Source: an uncultured Alistipes sp.
GTDB lineage: Bacteria; Bacteroidota; Bacteroidia; Bacteroidales; Rikenellaceae
NCBI GenBank assembly: GCA_900544265.1
Contig: UQUQ01000004.1
Coordinates: forward strand, 1 to 64,000
Length of the DNA stretch: 64,000 nt
Direction: 5' to 3'
Shown: one piece after another, positions 26,572-34,252 of the stretch
Numbering within the stretch: position 1 is the stretch's first letter
How the letters are laid out: each line of letters starts with the position of its first letter
Notes under the pieces: generated by a model
Databases searched by the model: none
What the model was told of the DNA's origin: nothing
What the model saw: the letters and a program-made list of their open reading frames with translations, nothing else
Translations under genes and position numbers: made by a program

Positions 26572-27681
26572 ATGAAAAAGTCAGGAATCATCATCGGAGC
26601 TCTCACGCTGACCGCCGCGATCTTCACGGGATGCTCGTCGGCCTACTTCGCCTCGGCGGGGTACGCCTCCGACGACCTCTACGCCCTGCACGACCGCGCG
26701 CAGATCGCCCGTGAGCAGCAGGCGAAGGCCGAAGCCGAGAAGGCCGAGGCCGAAGCGCGCCGCGCCGAATGGGAGGCCCGCATCGCCGAGGCCGAGGCTG
26801 CCGCCGCGCAGAACAAATACTACGAGTACAACTCCAACCCCTACGAGGATGTGCTGGCGGACACCTACGAAAGCGCCTATGCACGCCGTCTGCGCGGGTT
26901 CGAGTCGCCGACCTACCGCATGCCCTCGAGCTACTACGACCTGCGCTACAGCAACGCCTTCACCTACGTCTCGGCCTACGACCCGGCCTTCTACAACATC
27001 ATCGTCATGGGAGACCAGGTGTGGGTCGAGCCCAAGTACATCACCTCGATGTTCGGCACGTGGGGCACGGTCGTCTATGCCGATCCGTGGTACTACGGCT
27101 GGAACTACCCCTGGGGACCGACCTTCTCGATCGGCAGCTGGGGCTGGAGCTTCGGCTGGAACTCATGGTACAACCCCTGGTACAGCCCCTGGTACGGGCC
27201 GTGGGGACCCTGGTACTCCTACTGGTACCGTCCCGTCTGGGGCTGGGGACCCGGGTGGATCGGGCACCCCGGAGGCGGTCCGGACCACCACTTCCGCCCC
27301 ACGATCGTCCACCGGCCCTCGTTCAACGCGCCGGCTCCCGGCCGCAGCTACGGCTCCGCTCCGAGCCGCGGCTCCTCGTCGTCGTTCAACAACCGCGGCG
27401 GACGCTACGATCTGGGCGTGCGAGGCGGATCGACCTCGGGCAACCGCTCGTTCGGCACGCGCAACCAGTCGACGGGCTCCTCGTCCTACAACCGCTATGA
27501 CGGCAACCGCAGCAGCGGCAGCTGGAGCAACCGCGGCGGCTCGACGACCTTCAACCGCGGCGGCAACAGCTCGTTCAACAACAACTCGTTCAACAGCGGC
27601 TCGTCGGGTTCGTTCGGCGGGGGCACGCGCGGCGGCTCGATGGGCGGAAGCGTCGGCGGACGCAATGCCGGAGGACGTTAA
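26572..27681 (+). CDS. lipoprotein with a coiled coil, a Trp/Tyr-rich segment and a Gly/Ser/Asn-rich tail
   Basis: A 369-residue lipoprotein (signal MKKSGIIIGALTLTAAIFTG, lipid Cys21). Residues about 40-82 form an Ala/Glu/Lys coiled coil (AKAEAEKAEAEARRAEWEAR). Residues about 165-235 are extraordinarily rich in Trp, Tyr, Pro and Gly (SWYNPWYSPWYGPWGPW). The rest is a low-complexity Gly/Ser/Asn/Arg tail resembling an intrinsically disordered scaffold. I do not recognise a named domain, although similar aromatic-rich envelope proteins occur in Bacteroidales. It lies 24 bp upstream of the OmpP1/FadL gene and is probably co-transcribed. An outer-membrane or cell-surface matrix role is inferred. 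Confidence 0.75.
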   Translation: MKKSGIIIGALTLTAAIFTGCSSAYFASAGYASDDLYALHDRAQIAREQQAKAEAEKAEAEARRAEWEARIAEAEAAAAQNKYYEYNSNPYEDVLADTYESAYARRLRGFESPTYRMPSSYYDLRYSNAFTYVSAYDPAFYNIIVMGDQVWVEPKYITSMFGTWGTVVYADPWYYGWNYPWGPTFSIGSWGWSFGWNSWYNPWYSPWYGPWGPWYSYWYRPVWGWGPGWIGHPGGGPDHHFRPTIVHRPSFNAPAPGRSYGSAPSRGSSSSFNNRGGRYDLGVRGGSTSGNRSFGTRNQSTGSSSYNRYDGNRSSGSWSNRGGSTTFNRGGNSSFNNNSFNSGSSGSFGGGTRGGSMGGSVGGRNAGGR

Positions 27682-27705
27682 CAATCAGCTAAACGGAAAA
27701 AGAAA

Positions 27706-29451
27706 ATGAAACGAATCATAGCAACCTGTGCCGCCGGAGTGCTGACCCTTGTGTCGGTGCTGCCGGCCGCGGCCCAGACGACGCTCAACACGGGCGGTCT
27801 GATGGCCGACAAGGACGTACTCATGCCGAGCAACCTCTTCGAGCTCTCCGAGACGCAGTTCAACTTCGGCACGGCGCGGTCGATGGCCATGGCCGGCGCC
27901 TTCACGTCGCTCGGCGGCGACCTCTCGTCGATGGCGATCAACCCGGCCGGACTGGGCATGTTCCGCCGGGGAGAGATCTCGATCACCCCGCTGGTGACCG
28001 TCAACCGGGCCCGGAACAGCGCGGCCAACTACGAGGACAACGGCCGCACGCGCTTCTCGCTGGGCAACTTCGCCGCCGTCTTCAACGCCTACGAAGGGAC
28101 GGGGCGCCTCATCAGCTTCAACATCGGCTTCGGATACACGCGGCTGGCCGACCTGAACTACCGTTCGTCGTTCATGCAGACGGGCAACGTGGGCTCGATC
28201 GCCGACATGTACTCGATGATGCTCAACTACAGCTCGCCGCGCCTCTCATCCGAGCAGATCATGGGCAACAACCTCGACTGGTTCAACGTCAACCCGGGGC
28301 TGTGGCCTGCGATCCTCGGGTACAAGGGCGGACTTACGGACGATCCGGGCAACACGGGGGCATGGAGCCCCACGTGGATCAGCGGCAACCGCTACGACCC
28401 TGCCTCGGGTGAGCGCTTCATCGACATCGGCCACTACGCCTCGCTCGAGAGCCGCGGTTCGATCGGCGAGTTCGACATCTCGTTCGGCACGAACATCGGC
28501 AACAAGCTCTACATCGGTGCCACGCTCGGCATCCAGAGCGTCTACCAGAAGGTGAACTACTCCTACGCCGAGGACTACCTCTACCCGACGCCGAGCGCCA
28601 ACCCGGAGATCTCGCAGGGGCAGGCCTCCGACCTGCAGTTCCAGCTGCTGTGGTCGCGGCTGAACCAGGCGACGGTCATCGACGGCACGGGCGTGAACTT
28701 CAAGCTGGGCGTGGTCTACCGCCCGATTCCGGCCCTGCGCATCGGTGCGGCGTTCCACACGCCGACCTACTACGCGATCGAATACCGCTACCAGGGCTCG
28801 ATTCTCGGCATGGCCTACTGCAACGACCCCTCCTACAACCCGGGACCGAACGACTACCCGAAACCCGACGCCGGCGGCTACATCGCCTGCCCGGGTGAGA
28901 CGCCCGTGCTCTCGAGCGACCGCTGGGCCTTCACGACGCCGTCGCGCGCCCTGTTCGGCATCTCCTACACGTTCGGCAACCGCGGCGTGATCTCGGTCGA
29001 CTACGAGCGGGCCTGGTACAACGGCATCCGGATGAAGAGCAGTCCGGCCTACGCTCCGGTTCGGGAGATGTACGACGAGACGTTCCGCAACAACTTCAAG
29101 GGGTCGAACACGATCCGCATCGGCGCGGAGTTCCGGCCGCATCCGGTCCTCTCGCTCCGGGCCGGCTTCGGATACAGCGGATCGTGGCTCAAGGACGAAA
29201 ATACGGTGATGGCCTCGCCGATCGCCCGGCAGATCACCTACTACAGCGCCGGCATCGGCTTCGCCCTCTCGCGCCACGTGACGCTCGACCTGGCCTACAG
29301 CTACCAGAACAACAGGCAGACCGACTTCCTGCTCTATTATGCCGACGAGGTCGCATCGGACGGCACGATCAGGGGCTCGAACTCGAGCGACGTCTACCGC
29401 ACCGATTACGTGCAGCACGCCGTGGCCATGACGCTCGGATTCAAGTTCTGA
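27706..29451 (+). CDS. OmpP1/FadL/TodX-family outer-membrane protein
   Basis: A 581-residue outer-membrane beta-barrel with a signal peptide (residues 1-23, ending AAAQT). The N-terminal plug region (FNFGTARSMAMAGAFTSLGGDLSSMAINPAGLGMFRRGE) carries the family's conserved SMAMAGAxxSxGxDxSxxxxNPAGL pattern. The C-terminus ends in a barrel strand (YVQHAVAMTLGFKF) with terminal Phe, typical for outer-membrane insertion. Relatives transport long-chain fatty acids or other hydrophobic compounds, but most Bacteroidetes members have no known substrate. It lies in an operon with the upstream aromatic-rich lipoprotein and is closed by the terminator at 29475-29500. Confidence 0.88.
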   Translation: MKRIIATCAAGVLTLVSVLPAAAQTTLNTGGLMADKDVLMPSNLFELSETQFNFGTARSMAMAGAFTSLGGDLSSMAINPAGLGMFRRGEISITPLVTVNRARNSAANYEDNGRTRFSLGNFAAVFNAYEGTGRLISFNIGFGYTRLADLNYRSSFMQTGNVGSIADMYSMMLNYSSPRLSSEQIMGNNLDWFNVNPGLWPAILGYKGGLTDDPGNTGAWSPTWISGNRYDPASGERFIDIGHYASLESRGSIGEFDISFGTNIGNKLYIGATLGIQSVYQKVNYSYAEDYLYPTPSANPEISQGQASDLQFQLLWSRLNQATVIDGTGVNFKLGVVYRPIPALRIGAAFHTPTYYAIEYRYQGSILGMAYCNDPSYNPGPNDYPKPDAGGYIACPGETPVLSSDRWAFTTPSRALFGISYTFGNRGVISVDYERAWYNGIRMKSSPAYAPVREMYDETFRNNFKGSNTIRIGAEFRPHPVLSLRAGFGYSGSWLKDENTVMASPIARQITYYSAGIGFALSRHVTLDLAYSYQNNRQTDFLLYYADEVASDGTIRGSNSSDVYRTDYVQHAVAMTLGFKF

Positions 29452-29474
29452 CCCCTCCGGCGCATCCGCACCGC

Positions 29475-29500
29475 AAGCCCGCCCCGTGCGGGCTTTTTTT
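29475..29500 (+). terminator. intrinsic terminator of the OmpP1/FadL gene
   Basis: AGCCCGC pairs with GCGGGCT, followed by a run of T. It lies 24 bp after the stop codon. Confidence 0.85.
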
Positions 29501-29582
29501 GCATCCGCACGGAGGCGGCAACGTCCGATGCGGACGATTCCTTCCGTCGCGGCTCCGCCCCTCCGAAAAAAGGGAGGAGGCA

Positions 29583-29614
29583 TTTGCAAAATCGGGAAAG
29601 TTTGTCTATTTTTG
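29583..29614 (+). promoter_or_regulatory. promoter of tRNA-Ser(GGA)
   Basis: TTTG at 29583-29586, a 20-nt spacer and TATTTTTG at 29607-29614, just 11 bp before the tRNA. This is a near-ideal Bacteroidetes promoter. Confidence 0.75.
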
Positions 29615-29625
29615 CCCTCGAATCC

Positions 29626-29713
29626 GGAAAGATGCAGGAGTGGTTGAACTGGCCCGCCTGGAAAGCGAGTAAACCCCAAAAGGGTTTCAGGGGTTCGAAT
29701 CCCCTTCTTTCCG
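29626..29713 (+). tRNA. tRNA-Ser (anticodon GGA)
   Basis: The acceptor GGAAAGA pairs with TCTTTCC, with discriminator G at 29713. The anticodon loop CTGGAAA gives GGA. A long variable arm (AAACCC/GGGTTT) and a T-arm with GGTTCGAATCC complete a serine tRNA. It shares its acceptor stem with the tRNA-Ser(CGA) at 26187-26273. Confidence 0.95.
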
Positions 29714-29720
29714 CAAAACA

Positions 29721-29762
29721 AGAGGAAGGGTCGCACCGTTTGGTGCGACCCTTCCTCTTTTC
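29721..29762 (+). terminator. terminator of tRNA-Ser(GGA)
   Basis: A perfect 17-bp stem (29721-29737 with 29742-29758) starting AGAGGAAGGGTCG, 4-nt loop, then TTTT. The following 206 bp to 29968 are GC-rich with scattered CGACGG words and hold no gene. Confidence 0.9.
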
Positions 29763-29968
29763 CGAACAAGACCCGGCGAAGCTCCCGACGGGCAGAAATA
29801 TCCGTCCGTGCGATCCGACGATTCGACGGCCTGCCGTTCGGCAGGTGCCAACTCATCGCCCGACGGCCCGACAGCCTGTCCGCCGAAAATCACCGTCCGG
29901 CGCACCCGTCAGTCCGCGGCCTGCCACCGGCTCTCCGCCCGACGGACAGACAACCCGTCAGCCTGCCG

Positions 29969-30583
29969 TCAGCGGATGAAGTTCGTGGCGATCCACGCCT
30001 CCTGCTGCGGAAGCGCCTCGTCGCAGCGGGGTCCCGCCTTGAGCAGCCGCGCCATGTTGCGCGCCAGCACCCGCATGGTCTGCAACCCCTCGGCGTCCTG
30101 TGCGGCCTCACCGGGCAGCCGGCCGTGGATGCTGTTCCAATACTGCGACGAGACGACCGGCATGTTGTTGATGGTGAAATACTTGTTCAGCCGGTCAAAG
30201 GTCGCGCTCGCTCCGCCGCGCCGGCAGGCGACCACCGCAGCCGCCGGTTTGTAGGCCAGCTGCGCGGAGCAAGTATAGAAAATCCGGTCGAGCAGGGCGC
30301 ACAGCGATCCGTTCGGGCCGGCGTAATAGACGGGCGACCCCACGATCAGTCCGTCGGCCTGGCCGACCGCCTCGCGTACCTCCTCGTACAGCGCATCGTG
30401 AAAGACGCAGCGGCCCAGCTGCGCACAGCGGTTGCAGGCGATGCACCCCTGCACGGCCTTCGTTCCGAGCTGGATGATCCGGCTCCCGATCCCCTCTTCC
30501 CCGAGCGTGCGCGCCACCTCCGTAAGGGCCAGAAAGGTGTTTCCGTTTGCCCGGGGGCTTCCGTTAATCAACAATACATTCAT
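29969..30583 (-). CDS. flavodoxin-like NAD(P)H-dependent FMN reductase family protein
   Basis: A 204-residue flavodoxin-fold protein of the iron-sulfur-flavoprotein / NADPH-dependent FMN reductase family. The FMN phosphate loop is NGSPRANGNT near the N-terminus. CIACNRCAQLGRC provides closely spaced cysteines of the kind seen in this family, and GSPVYYAG is the second FMN loop. ATG at 30583 (MNVLLINGSPRANGN) is clearly the start; the in-frame open region upstream is a 24-bp minisatellite. It is a cytosolic oxidoreductase whose electron acceptor is unknown. It appears monocistronic. Whether the cysteines bind an Fe-S cluster is uncertain. Confidence 0.88.
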   Translation of the reverse strand: MNVLLINGSPRANGNTFLALTEVARTLGEEGIGSRIIQLGTKAVQGCIACNRCAQLGRCVFHDALYEEVREAVGQADGLIVGSPVYYAGPNGSLCALLDRIFYTCSAQLAYKPAAAVVACRRGGASATFDRLNKYFTINNMPVVSSQYWNSIHGRLPGEAAQDAEGLQTMRVLARNMARLLKAGPRCDEALPQQEAWIATNFIR

Positions 30584-30652
30584 CGCTTCTCCAGTTTTAC
30601 CTTTACAACCATTTGCAAGTTCCGTTCCGCAGGCAGCCTGCGTTCCTTTTTG

Positions 30653-30700
30653 CCGATCGCCCGCCGCAAGGCCGCACCGATCGCCCGCCGCAAAGCCGCA
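30653..30700. repeat. 24-bp tandem repeat, two copies
   Basis: Two copies of a unit starting CCGATCGCCCGCCGCAA (30653-30676 and 30677-30700) that differ at one base. They lie in the upstream region of the flavodoxin-like gene, 70 bp before its start on the minus strand. Confidence 0.88.
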
Positions 30701-30717
30701 CGGCCCGCTCCGGAAAC

Positions 30718-30752
30718 AAAAAAAGGGGATTCCCTGCGGAATCTCCTTCACT
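30718..30752 (-). terminator. intrinsic terminator of the Cys-rich lipoprotein gene
   Basis: On the minus strand, AAGGAGATTCC pairs with GGAATCCCCTT (one mismatch), followed by a T-run. It lies 21 bp after the stop codon at 30773. Confidence 0.75.
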
Positions 30753-30772
30753 CTCATAACCGGGAAACCCGA

Positions 30773-31018
30773 TTATTTCGCAGCCTCGGCCTCGGCAGCC
30801 TTCTCGGCGCAGCAGGTCTTCGTCGAGTCGCACTCCTCGCAGTTTGCGCATGCGGTCGAATCGCACTTCTCGGCGCAGACGGCAGCCTCGCCTGCAGGTG
30901 CAGCAACAGCCTCCGTAGCGGCGGCTTCGGTCTCAGCGGCCTTCTTCGTGGTGTTACCGCCGCAGCTTACCATGGCAACGGCAGCCAGCACAATGACAAA
31001 AGAAAAAATCTTTTTCAT
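30773..31018 (-). CDS. small cysteine-rich lipoprotein
   Basis: An 81-residue lipoprotein: the signal MKKIFSFVIVLAAVAMVSCG gives lipid Cys19. The mature part is an Ala/Glu-rich stretch followed by a dense cysteine cluster (CAEKCDSTACANCEECDST, then KTCCAEKAAE), with eight cysteines in about 27 residues. The spacing could bind metal or an Fe-S cluster, or form disulfides in the periplasm. It is not a recognised ferredoxin motif. ATG 31018 is preferred over ATG 31030 because it gives a standard lipoprotein signal. It has its own terminator at 30718-30752. The function is unknown. Confidence 0.78.
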   Translation of the reverse strand: MKKIFSFVIVLAAVAMVSCGGNTTKKAAETEAAATEAVAAPAGEAAVCAEKCDSTACANCEECDSTKTCCAEKAAEAEAAK

Positions 31019-31117
31019 AGCGTCTAACATTTTATTGATTGTTCTAAACGCCGCAAAGATATATATTCGTATGCAATCCGCAATAAAAATTTTCATTTTT
31101 TTCACACCGGCGGCCCG

Positions 31118-31585
31118 CTACTCCAGCAAATCCGTCAGCGAGAGCGTTTCGTTTTTGGGAAAAGCCTTCGGAAATGTCGCCGCAACCTTGCCTTTCAGGA
31201 TGATAGCCTCCTCGGCGGTCAGGCAGTTTCCGACCGAGACCGAGAACCAGGGACTCTCGTATACCATATATACCTTGATCCCGGGATAGGTCTCCTCGAA
31301 GAGCGTCTTGGCCGCCTCGGCTCCGGCGCGCGCATCCTGCCCGTTGTCGAAAAAGATGCAGACGCGGTAGCCGCGCAGACGCAGGCGCTGCTCGCTGCGC
31401 GCGGCCTGGGCAACGGCCTGCGCCGCATCGCCGTGTTCGGTGACGGTGACCCGCGCCTCCCCGAAACGGAGACCCGAGACCTGCGGTTGGGCAAGCTGCG
31501 CACGAAAGGCTTCGAGCGACTGCGCGGAGGCCCCGAGGGCCGCCGCGGCGAAGATGAGTGAAAGGAACAATAGGCGGCGCATCAT
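31118..31585 (-). CDS. secreted SPOR-like domain protein
   Basis: A 155-residue protein with a signal peptide (residues 1-21, ending GASAQ). The C-terminal half (YRVCIFFDNGQDARAGAEAAKTLFEETYP, then YESPWFSVSVGNCLTAEEA) has the beta-alpha-beta layout of SPOR domains, which bind denuded septal peptidoglycan. The middle repeats short alpha-helical Ala/Arg stretches. It is the last gene of an operon with the LEA-like lipoprotein (1-bp gap), ubiE/menG and the LolE-like permease. SPOR assignment rests on general pattern and layout. Confidence 0.72.
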   Translation of the reverse strand: MMRRLLFLSLIFAAAALGASAQSLEAFRAQLAQPQVSGLRFGEARVTVTEHGDAAQAVAQAARSEQRLRLRGYRVCIFFDNGQDARAGAEAAKTLFEETYPGIKVYMVYESPWFSVSVGNCLTAEEAIILKGKVAATFPKAFPKNETLSLTDLLE

Positions 31586-31586
31586 T

Positions 31587-32099
31587 TCAGAGATAGTTTT
31601 GCACGTCCTGCAACGTCAGGCCAAAGATATTCAAAAAATCCGACAACGGCATCATCTCCTGCGAAATATTTACCCGCACCGGACCGCCGCGCCCCCGGAT
31701 CCGGCACGAGACCGCCACCTGCCCGATCTCCCCCGCGCGCAGGCGGCCGGTCAGCACGGGGAGCGCCATCGGATCGAGTATCTGCAGCCGCCAGCGCGTC
31801 ACGACCCGCTCCGTGGTGCGGCGCGGCACCTCGACCGGCCTGTGCAGGCGGGCCGAGAGCACGGGCCGCCCGCCGAGGAAGAACTCCAGATCGGCCTCGC
31901 GCAGCACCAGCCGGCTGCGCGAGTCGTTCCTCACGCGCACAACGGCCTCGGCGCCCGAAAAGCCCAGGCGCCGCACCGATTCGACAGCTTCGAGGCGGAT
32001 GCGCTCGCGCGCCCGCTCGACCGCCCGGCCACAGGAGTCCAGCGGCAGCGTCGCGGCCAGCAGCAGGCCAAGCAGCAGGAGGCGTTTCACGAGTCGCAT
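31587..32099 (-). CDS. LEA14-like lipoprotein
   Basis: A 170-residue lipoprotein (signal MRLVKRLLLLGLLLAATLPL, lipid Cys23 in LDSCG). The mature part is one immunoglobulin-like beta domain of the LEA type 2 family: GFSGAEAVVRVRNDSRSRLVLREADLEFFLGG matches the family's first strands, in which bulky hydrophobics alternate before a conserved N. It lies 22 bp after ubiE/menG and 1 bp before the SPOR-like gene. The role in Bacteroidales is unknown; a structural periplasmic function is likely. Confidence 0.75.
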   Translation of the reverse strand: MRLVKRLLLLGLLLAATLPLDSCGRAVERARERIRLEAVESVRRLGFSGAEAVVRVRNDSRSRLVLREADLEFFLGGRPVLSARLHRPVEVPRRTTERVVTRWRLQILDPMALPVLTGRLRAGEIGQVAVSCRIRGRGGPVRVNISQEMMPLSDFLNIFGLTLQDVQNYL

Positions 32100-32121
32100 G
32101 ATCGCACGGCGGTTTCAGCGC

Positions 32122-32841
32122 TCACTTGACGCCCGTATAAATCTGCGCGATGCCGAAACTCTGGCTGCGGGAGCGGCAGTCCCTGAAGCCCGCGCGCGCG
32201 AGCAGCGAGAGGAACGCCTCGGGGGCGGGGAACTCCCCGACCGAGACGGGCAGGTATTCGTAGGCGCGCTTGTCGTGCGATATGGCTCCGCCGATGCGCG
32301 GCAGCACGCGGTAGGAGTAGAACTCGTAGAGCGCCCGGAATATCCGGTTCCGCGGGCGCGAGAACTCCAGGATGACCACCTTGCCGCCGGGCTTGAGCAC
32401 CCGGTGCAGTTCGCGGAGCCCCGCCTCGAGGTTCTCGAAGTTCCGCACGCCGAAGGCCACGGTCGCCACATCCACCGACGCCGCGGCAACCGTCAGGTGC
32501 TCGGCATCGCCCTCCTCGAGCAGCACCCGCTCGTCGAGCCCGCGGGCCGCGACCTTGCGGCGCGCCGTCTCGAGCATCCGCTGCGAGAGGTCGACCCCCA
32601 GCACGCGCACGCCGGGAATGCGGCGAGCCATCTCGATGGCCAGGTCGCCCGTGCCGGTCGCCACGTCGAGCACGTGCCGCGGACGGCAGCGGCGGACGAT
32701 CCGCACGACGTGCCGCCGCCACAGGCGGTCGATGCTCATCGAGAGCGTATGGTTCAGCAGGTCGTAGCGCGGGGCGATGTGGTCGAACATCTCGCGCACC
32801 TGCTCCTTTTTGGTCTGATCGTTGTCGTAAGGTTTTGCCAT
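32122..32841 (-). CDS. ubiE: demethylmenaquinone/ubiquinone methyltransferase
   Basis: A 239-residue SAM-dependent methyltransferase that makes menaquinone from demethylmenaquinone, the last step of quinone biosynthesis in anaerobic Bacteroidales. Family signatures are FDHIAPRYDLLNHTLSMSID near the N-terminus, the SAM-binding LDVATGTGDLAIEMAR and GVDLSQRML, and the second family signature RVLKPGGKVVILEFSRP. The length is standard. ATG 32841 (MAKPYDNDQTKKEQV) follows the LolE-like gene by 14 bp, so the two are in one operon. Also called menG in organisms that make only menaquinone. Confidence 0.95.
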   Translation of the reverse strand: MAKPYDNDQTKKEQVREMFDHIAPRYDLLNHTLSMSIDRLWRRHVVRIVRRCRPRHVLDVATGTGDLAIEMARRIPGVRVLGVDLSQRMLETARRKVAARGLDERVLLEEGDAEHLTVAAASVDVATVAFGVRNFENLEAGLRELHRVLKPGGKVVILEFSRPRNRIFRALYEFYSYRVLPRIGGAISHDKRAYEYLPVSVGEFPAPEAFLSLLARAGFRDCRSRSQSFGIAQIYTGVK

Positions 32842-32855
32842 GATCCGTTTGTCGT

Positions 32856-34100
32856 TTATTCGTATCGGATGGATTCGTCGGGACGCACCGTCGAGACGAT
32901 ATGCGCGGGCAGGAGCAGCAGCAGGACGATGACCGCCACGAAGCCCGCATTGAGCAGCAGCCACCAGCCCCAGTCCAGGGCAACGGGCACCTCCGAGAGG
33001 AGGTAGCCTTCGGAGTCGAGCTTCACGAGGTGGAATCCCCGCTGCAGCAGGCACATCCCGACCCCCGCCGCATTGCCCCACGCCAGGCCGCGCAGCGTGA
33101 TGAAGAGCGCCCGGTAGAGGAAGATGCGCCGCAGCGGGCCGTTGCGCATGCCCAGGGCCTTCAGCAGGCCGATCGTGCGCGTGCGCTCCAGCACAAGGAT
33201 CAGCAGCGCCGAGGCCATGTTGAAGAAGGCGACGACGAGCATGATGCCGATCACCACGGCGGCGTTCACGTCGTGGGCCCGCAGCCAGTCGAAGATGCCC
33301 GGATAGCGCTCCATGACGCTCGTCACGGCGAGGTTCTCCGTGCCGTCGGCCTCGTCGTAGAGCAGCCTGCGCCCGAGCTCCCGGGCGTAGCGCGGCGCCT
33401 CGTCGGGATCGCGGAGGAGGACCTCGTAGCCCGAAATTTCGTCGGGCGCCCAGTCCGAGAGCCGCTGCACGTTGCGCATGTCGGTCAGGATCACCGCATT
33501 GTCCATCTCGTCCATACCCGACGAATAGATGCCCGAGACCTTGAAGCGGTCGCGGCGCGGCAGCTCGCCCGGCTCGACGAAGAGCATCTCCACGCGGTCG
33601 CCCACCCCGAGCAGCAGCCGGTCGGCAAGCGTGCGCGAGAGCAGGATGTCCTTCGTGCGCACGGAATCGCCGATGCGGGGCCACGCCCCCGCGACAAGCC
33701 ACTCGGCAAAGGCGCTGCCGCCATACGTCGAGTCGACCCCCTTGAGCATCACCCCCTCGACGGTCTCGTCCGTGCGGACGATGCCCCCCTTCAGGGCGTA
33801 GGGGGCCATCGAGACGAACCCCTCGCCCGAGCGGATCAGCTCCTCGAGGTGCGCCGTGCGCCGCACGGGGCGCGAGTCGAGCGCGTCGATGCCCCGGATG
33901 TCGGTCACCGTGACATGCGCCGCAAAGCCCGTCAGGCGGCGCGACACCTCGCGCTTGAAGCCCAGCACGACGGCCACGGCGAGGATCATCACGGCGATGC
34001 TCAAGGCCACCGACACGACGGCAATGCGCTCCATCACCCCGGGACGGTTGTCCGGGGCGGGACGGGCCATGCGGCGTGCGATAAGCAACGGAAGATTCAC
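32856..34100 (-). CDS. LolC/LolE-type ABC transporter permease
   Basis: A 414-residue inner-membrane permease with four predicted helices: one near residues 25-50 (VVSVALSIAVMILAVAVVLG) and three near the C-terminus (about 270-400). A large periplasmic MacB-like domain lies between them. This layout is that of LolC/LolE, which extract lipoproteins for delivery to the outer membrane. The N-terminus (MNLPLLIARRMARPAPDNRP) matches Bacteroidetes members. The start is a GTG at 34100. No LolD ATPase is adjacent, as is common in this phylum. It heads the operon with ubiE. Confidence 0.88.
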   Translation of the reverse strand: MNLPLLIARRMARPAPDNRPGVMERIAVVSVALSIAVMILAVAVVLGFKREVSRRLTGFAAHVTVTDIRGIDALDSRPVRRTAHLEELIRSGEGFVSMAPYALKGGIVRTDETVEGVMLKGVDSTYGGSAFAEWLVAGAWPRIGDSVRTKDILLSRTLADRLLLGVGDRVEMLFVEPGELPRRDRFKVSGIYSSGMDEMDNAVILTDMRNVQRLSDWAPDEISGYEVLLRDPDEAPRYARELGRRLLYDEADGTENLAVTSVMERYPGIFDWLRAHDVNAAVVIGIMLVVAFFNMASALLILVLERTRTIGLLKALGMRNGPLRRIFLYRALFITLRGLAWGNAAGVGMCLLQRGFHLVKLDSEGYLLSEVPVALDWGWWLLLNAGFVAVIVLLLLLPAHIVSTVRPDESIRYE

Positions 34101-34224
34101 GTAAGAAGCGATAAGGGTGTCCGGTTTCCGTACAAAATTCCACGAAACGTCCGCAACGGGGCCCGGAAGCCCTCCGCGCGGGCAAATTGTCGTATAAATT
34201 TATGCAAAGTAAAGCAATATTTCG

Positions 34225-34232
34225 TATTTTTG
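34225..34232 (+). promoter_or_regulatory. -7 promoter box (TATTTTTG) of the SDR-to-PAP2 gene run
   Basis: An exact TAnnTTTG match 20 bp before the SDR start codon, so the leader is very short. It is probably the main promoter for the closely spaced plus-strand genes that follow. Confidence 0.65.
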
Positions 34233-34252
34233 CCCAAAACATCGTCACTTTT

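Noticed and set aside
30584..30757. Longer start for the flavodoxin-like gene, reading through the 24-bp repeat
   Set aside because: The extension is repetitive (GLAAGDR-type) and has no family match. ATG 30583 gives the exact family start MNVLLINGSPR.
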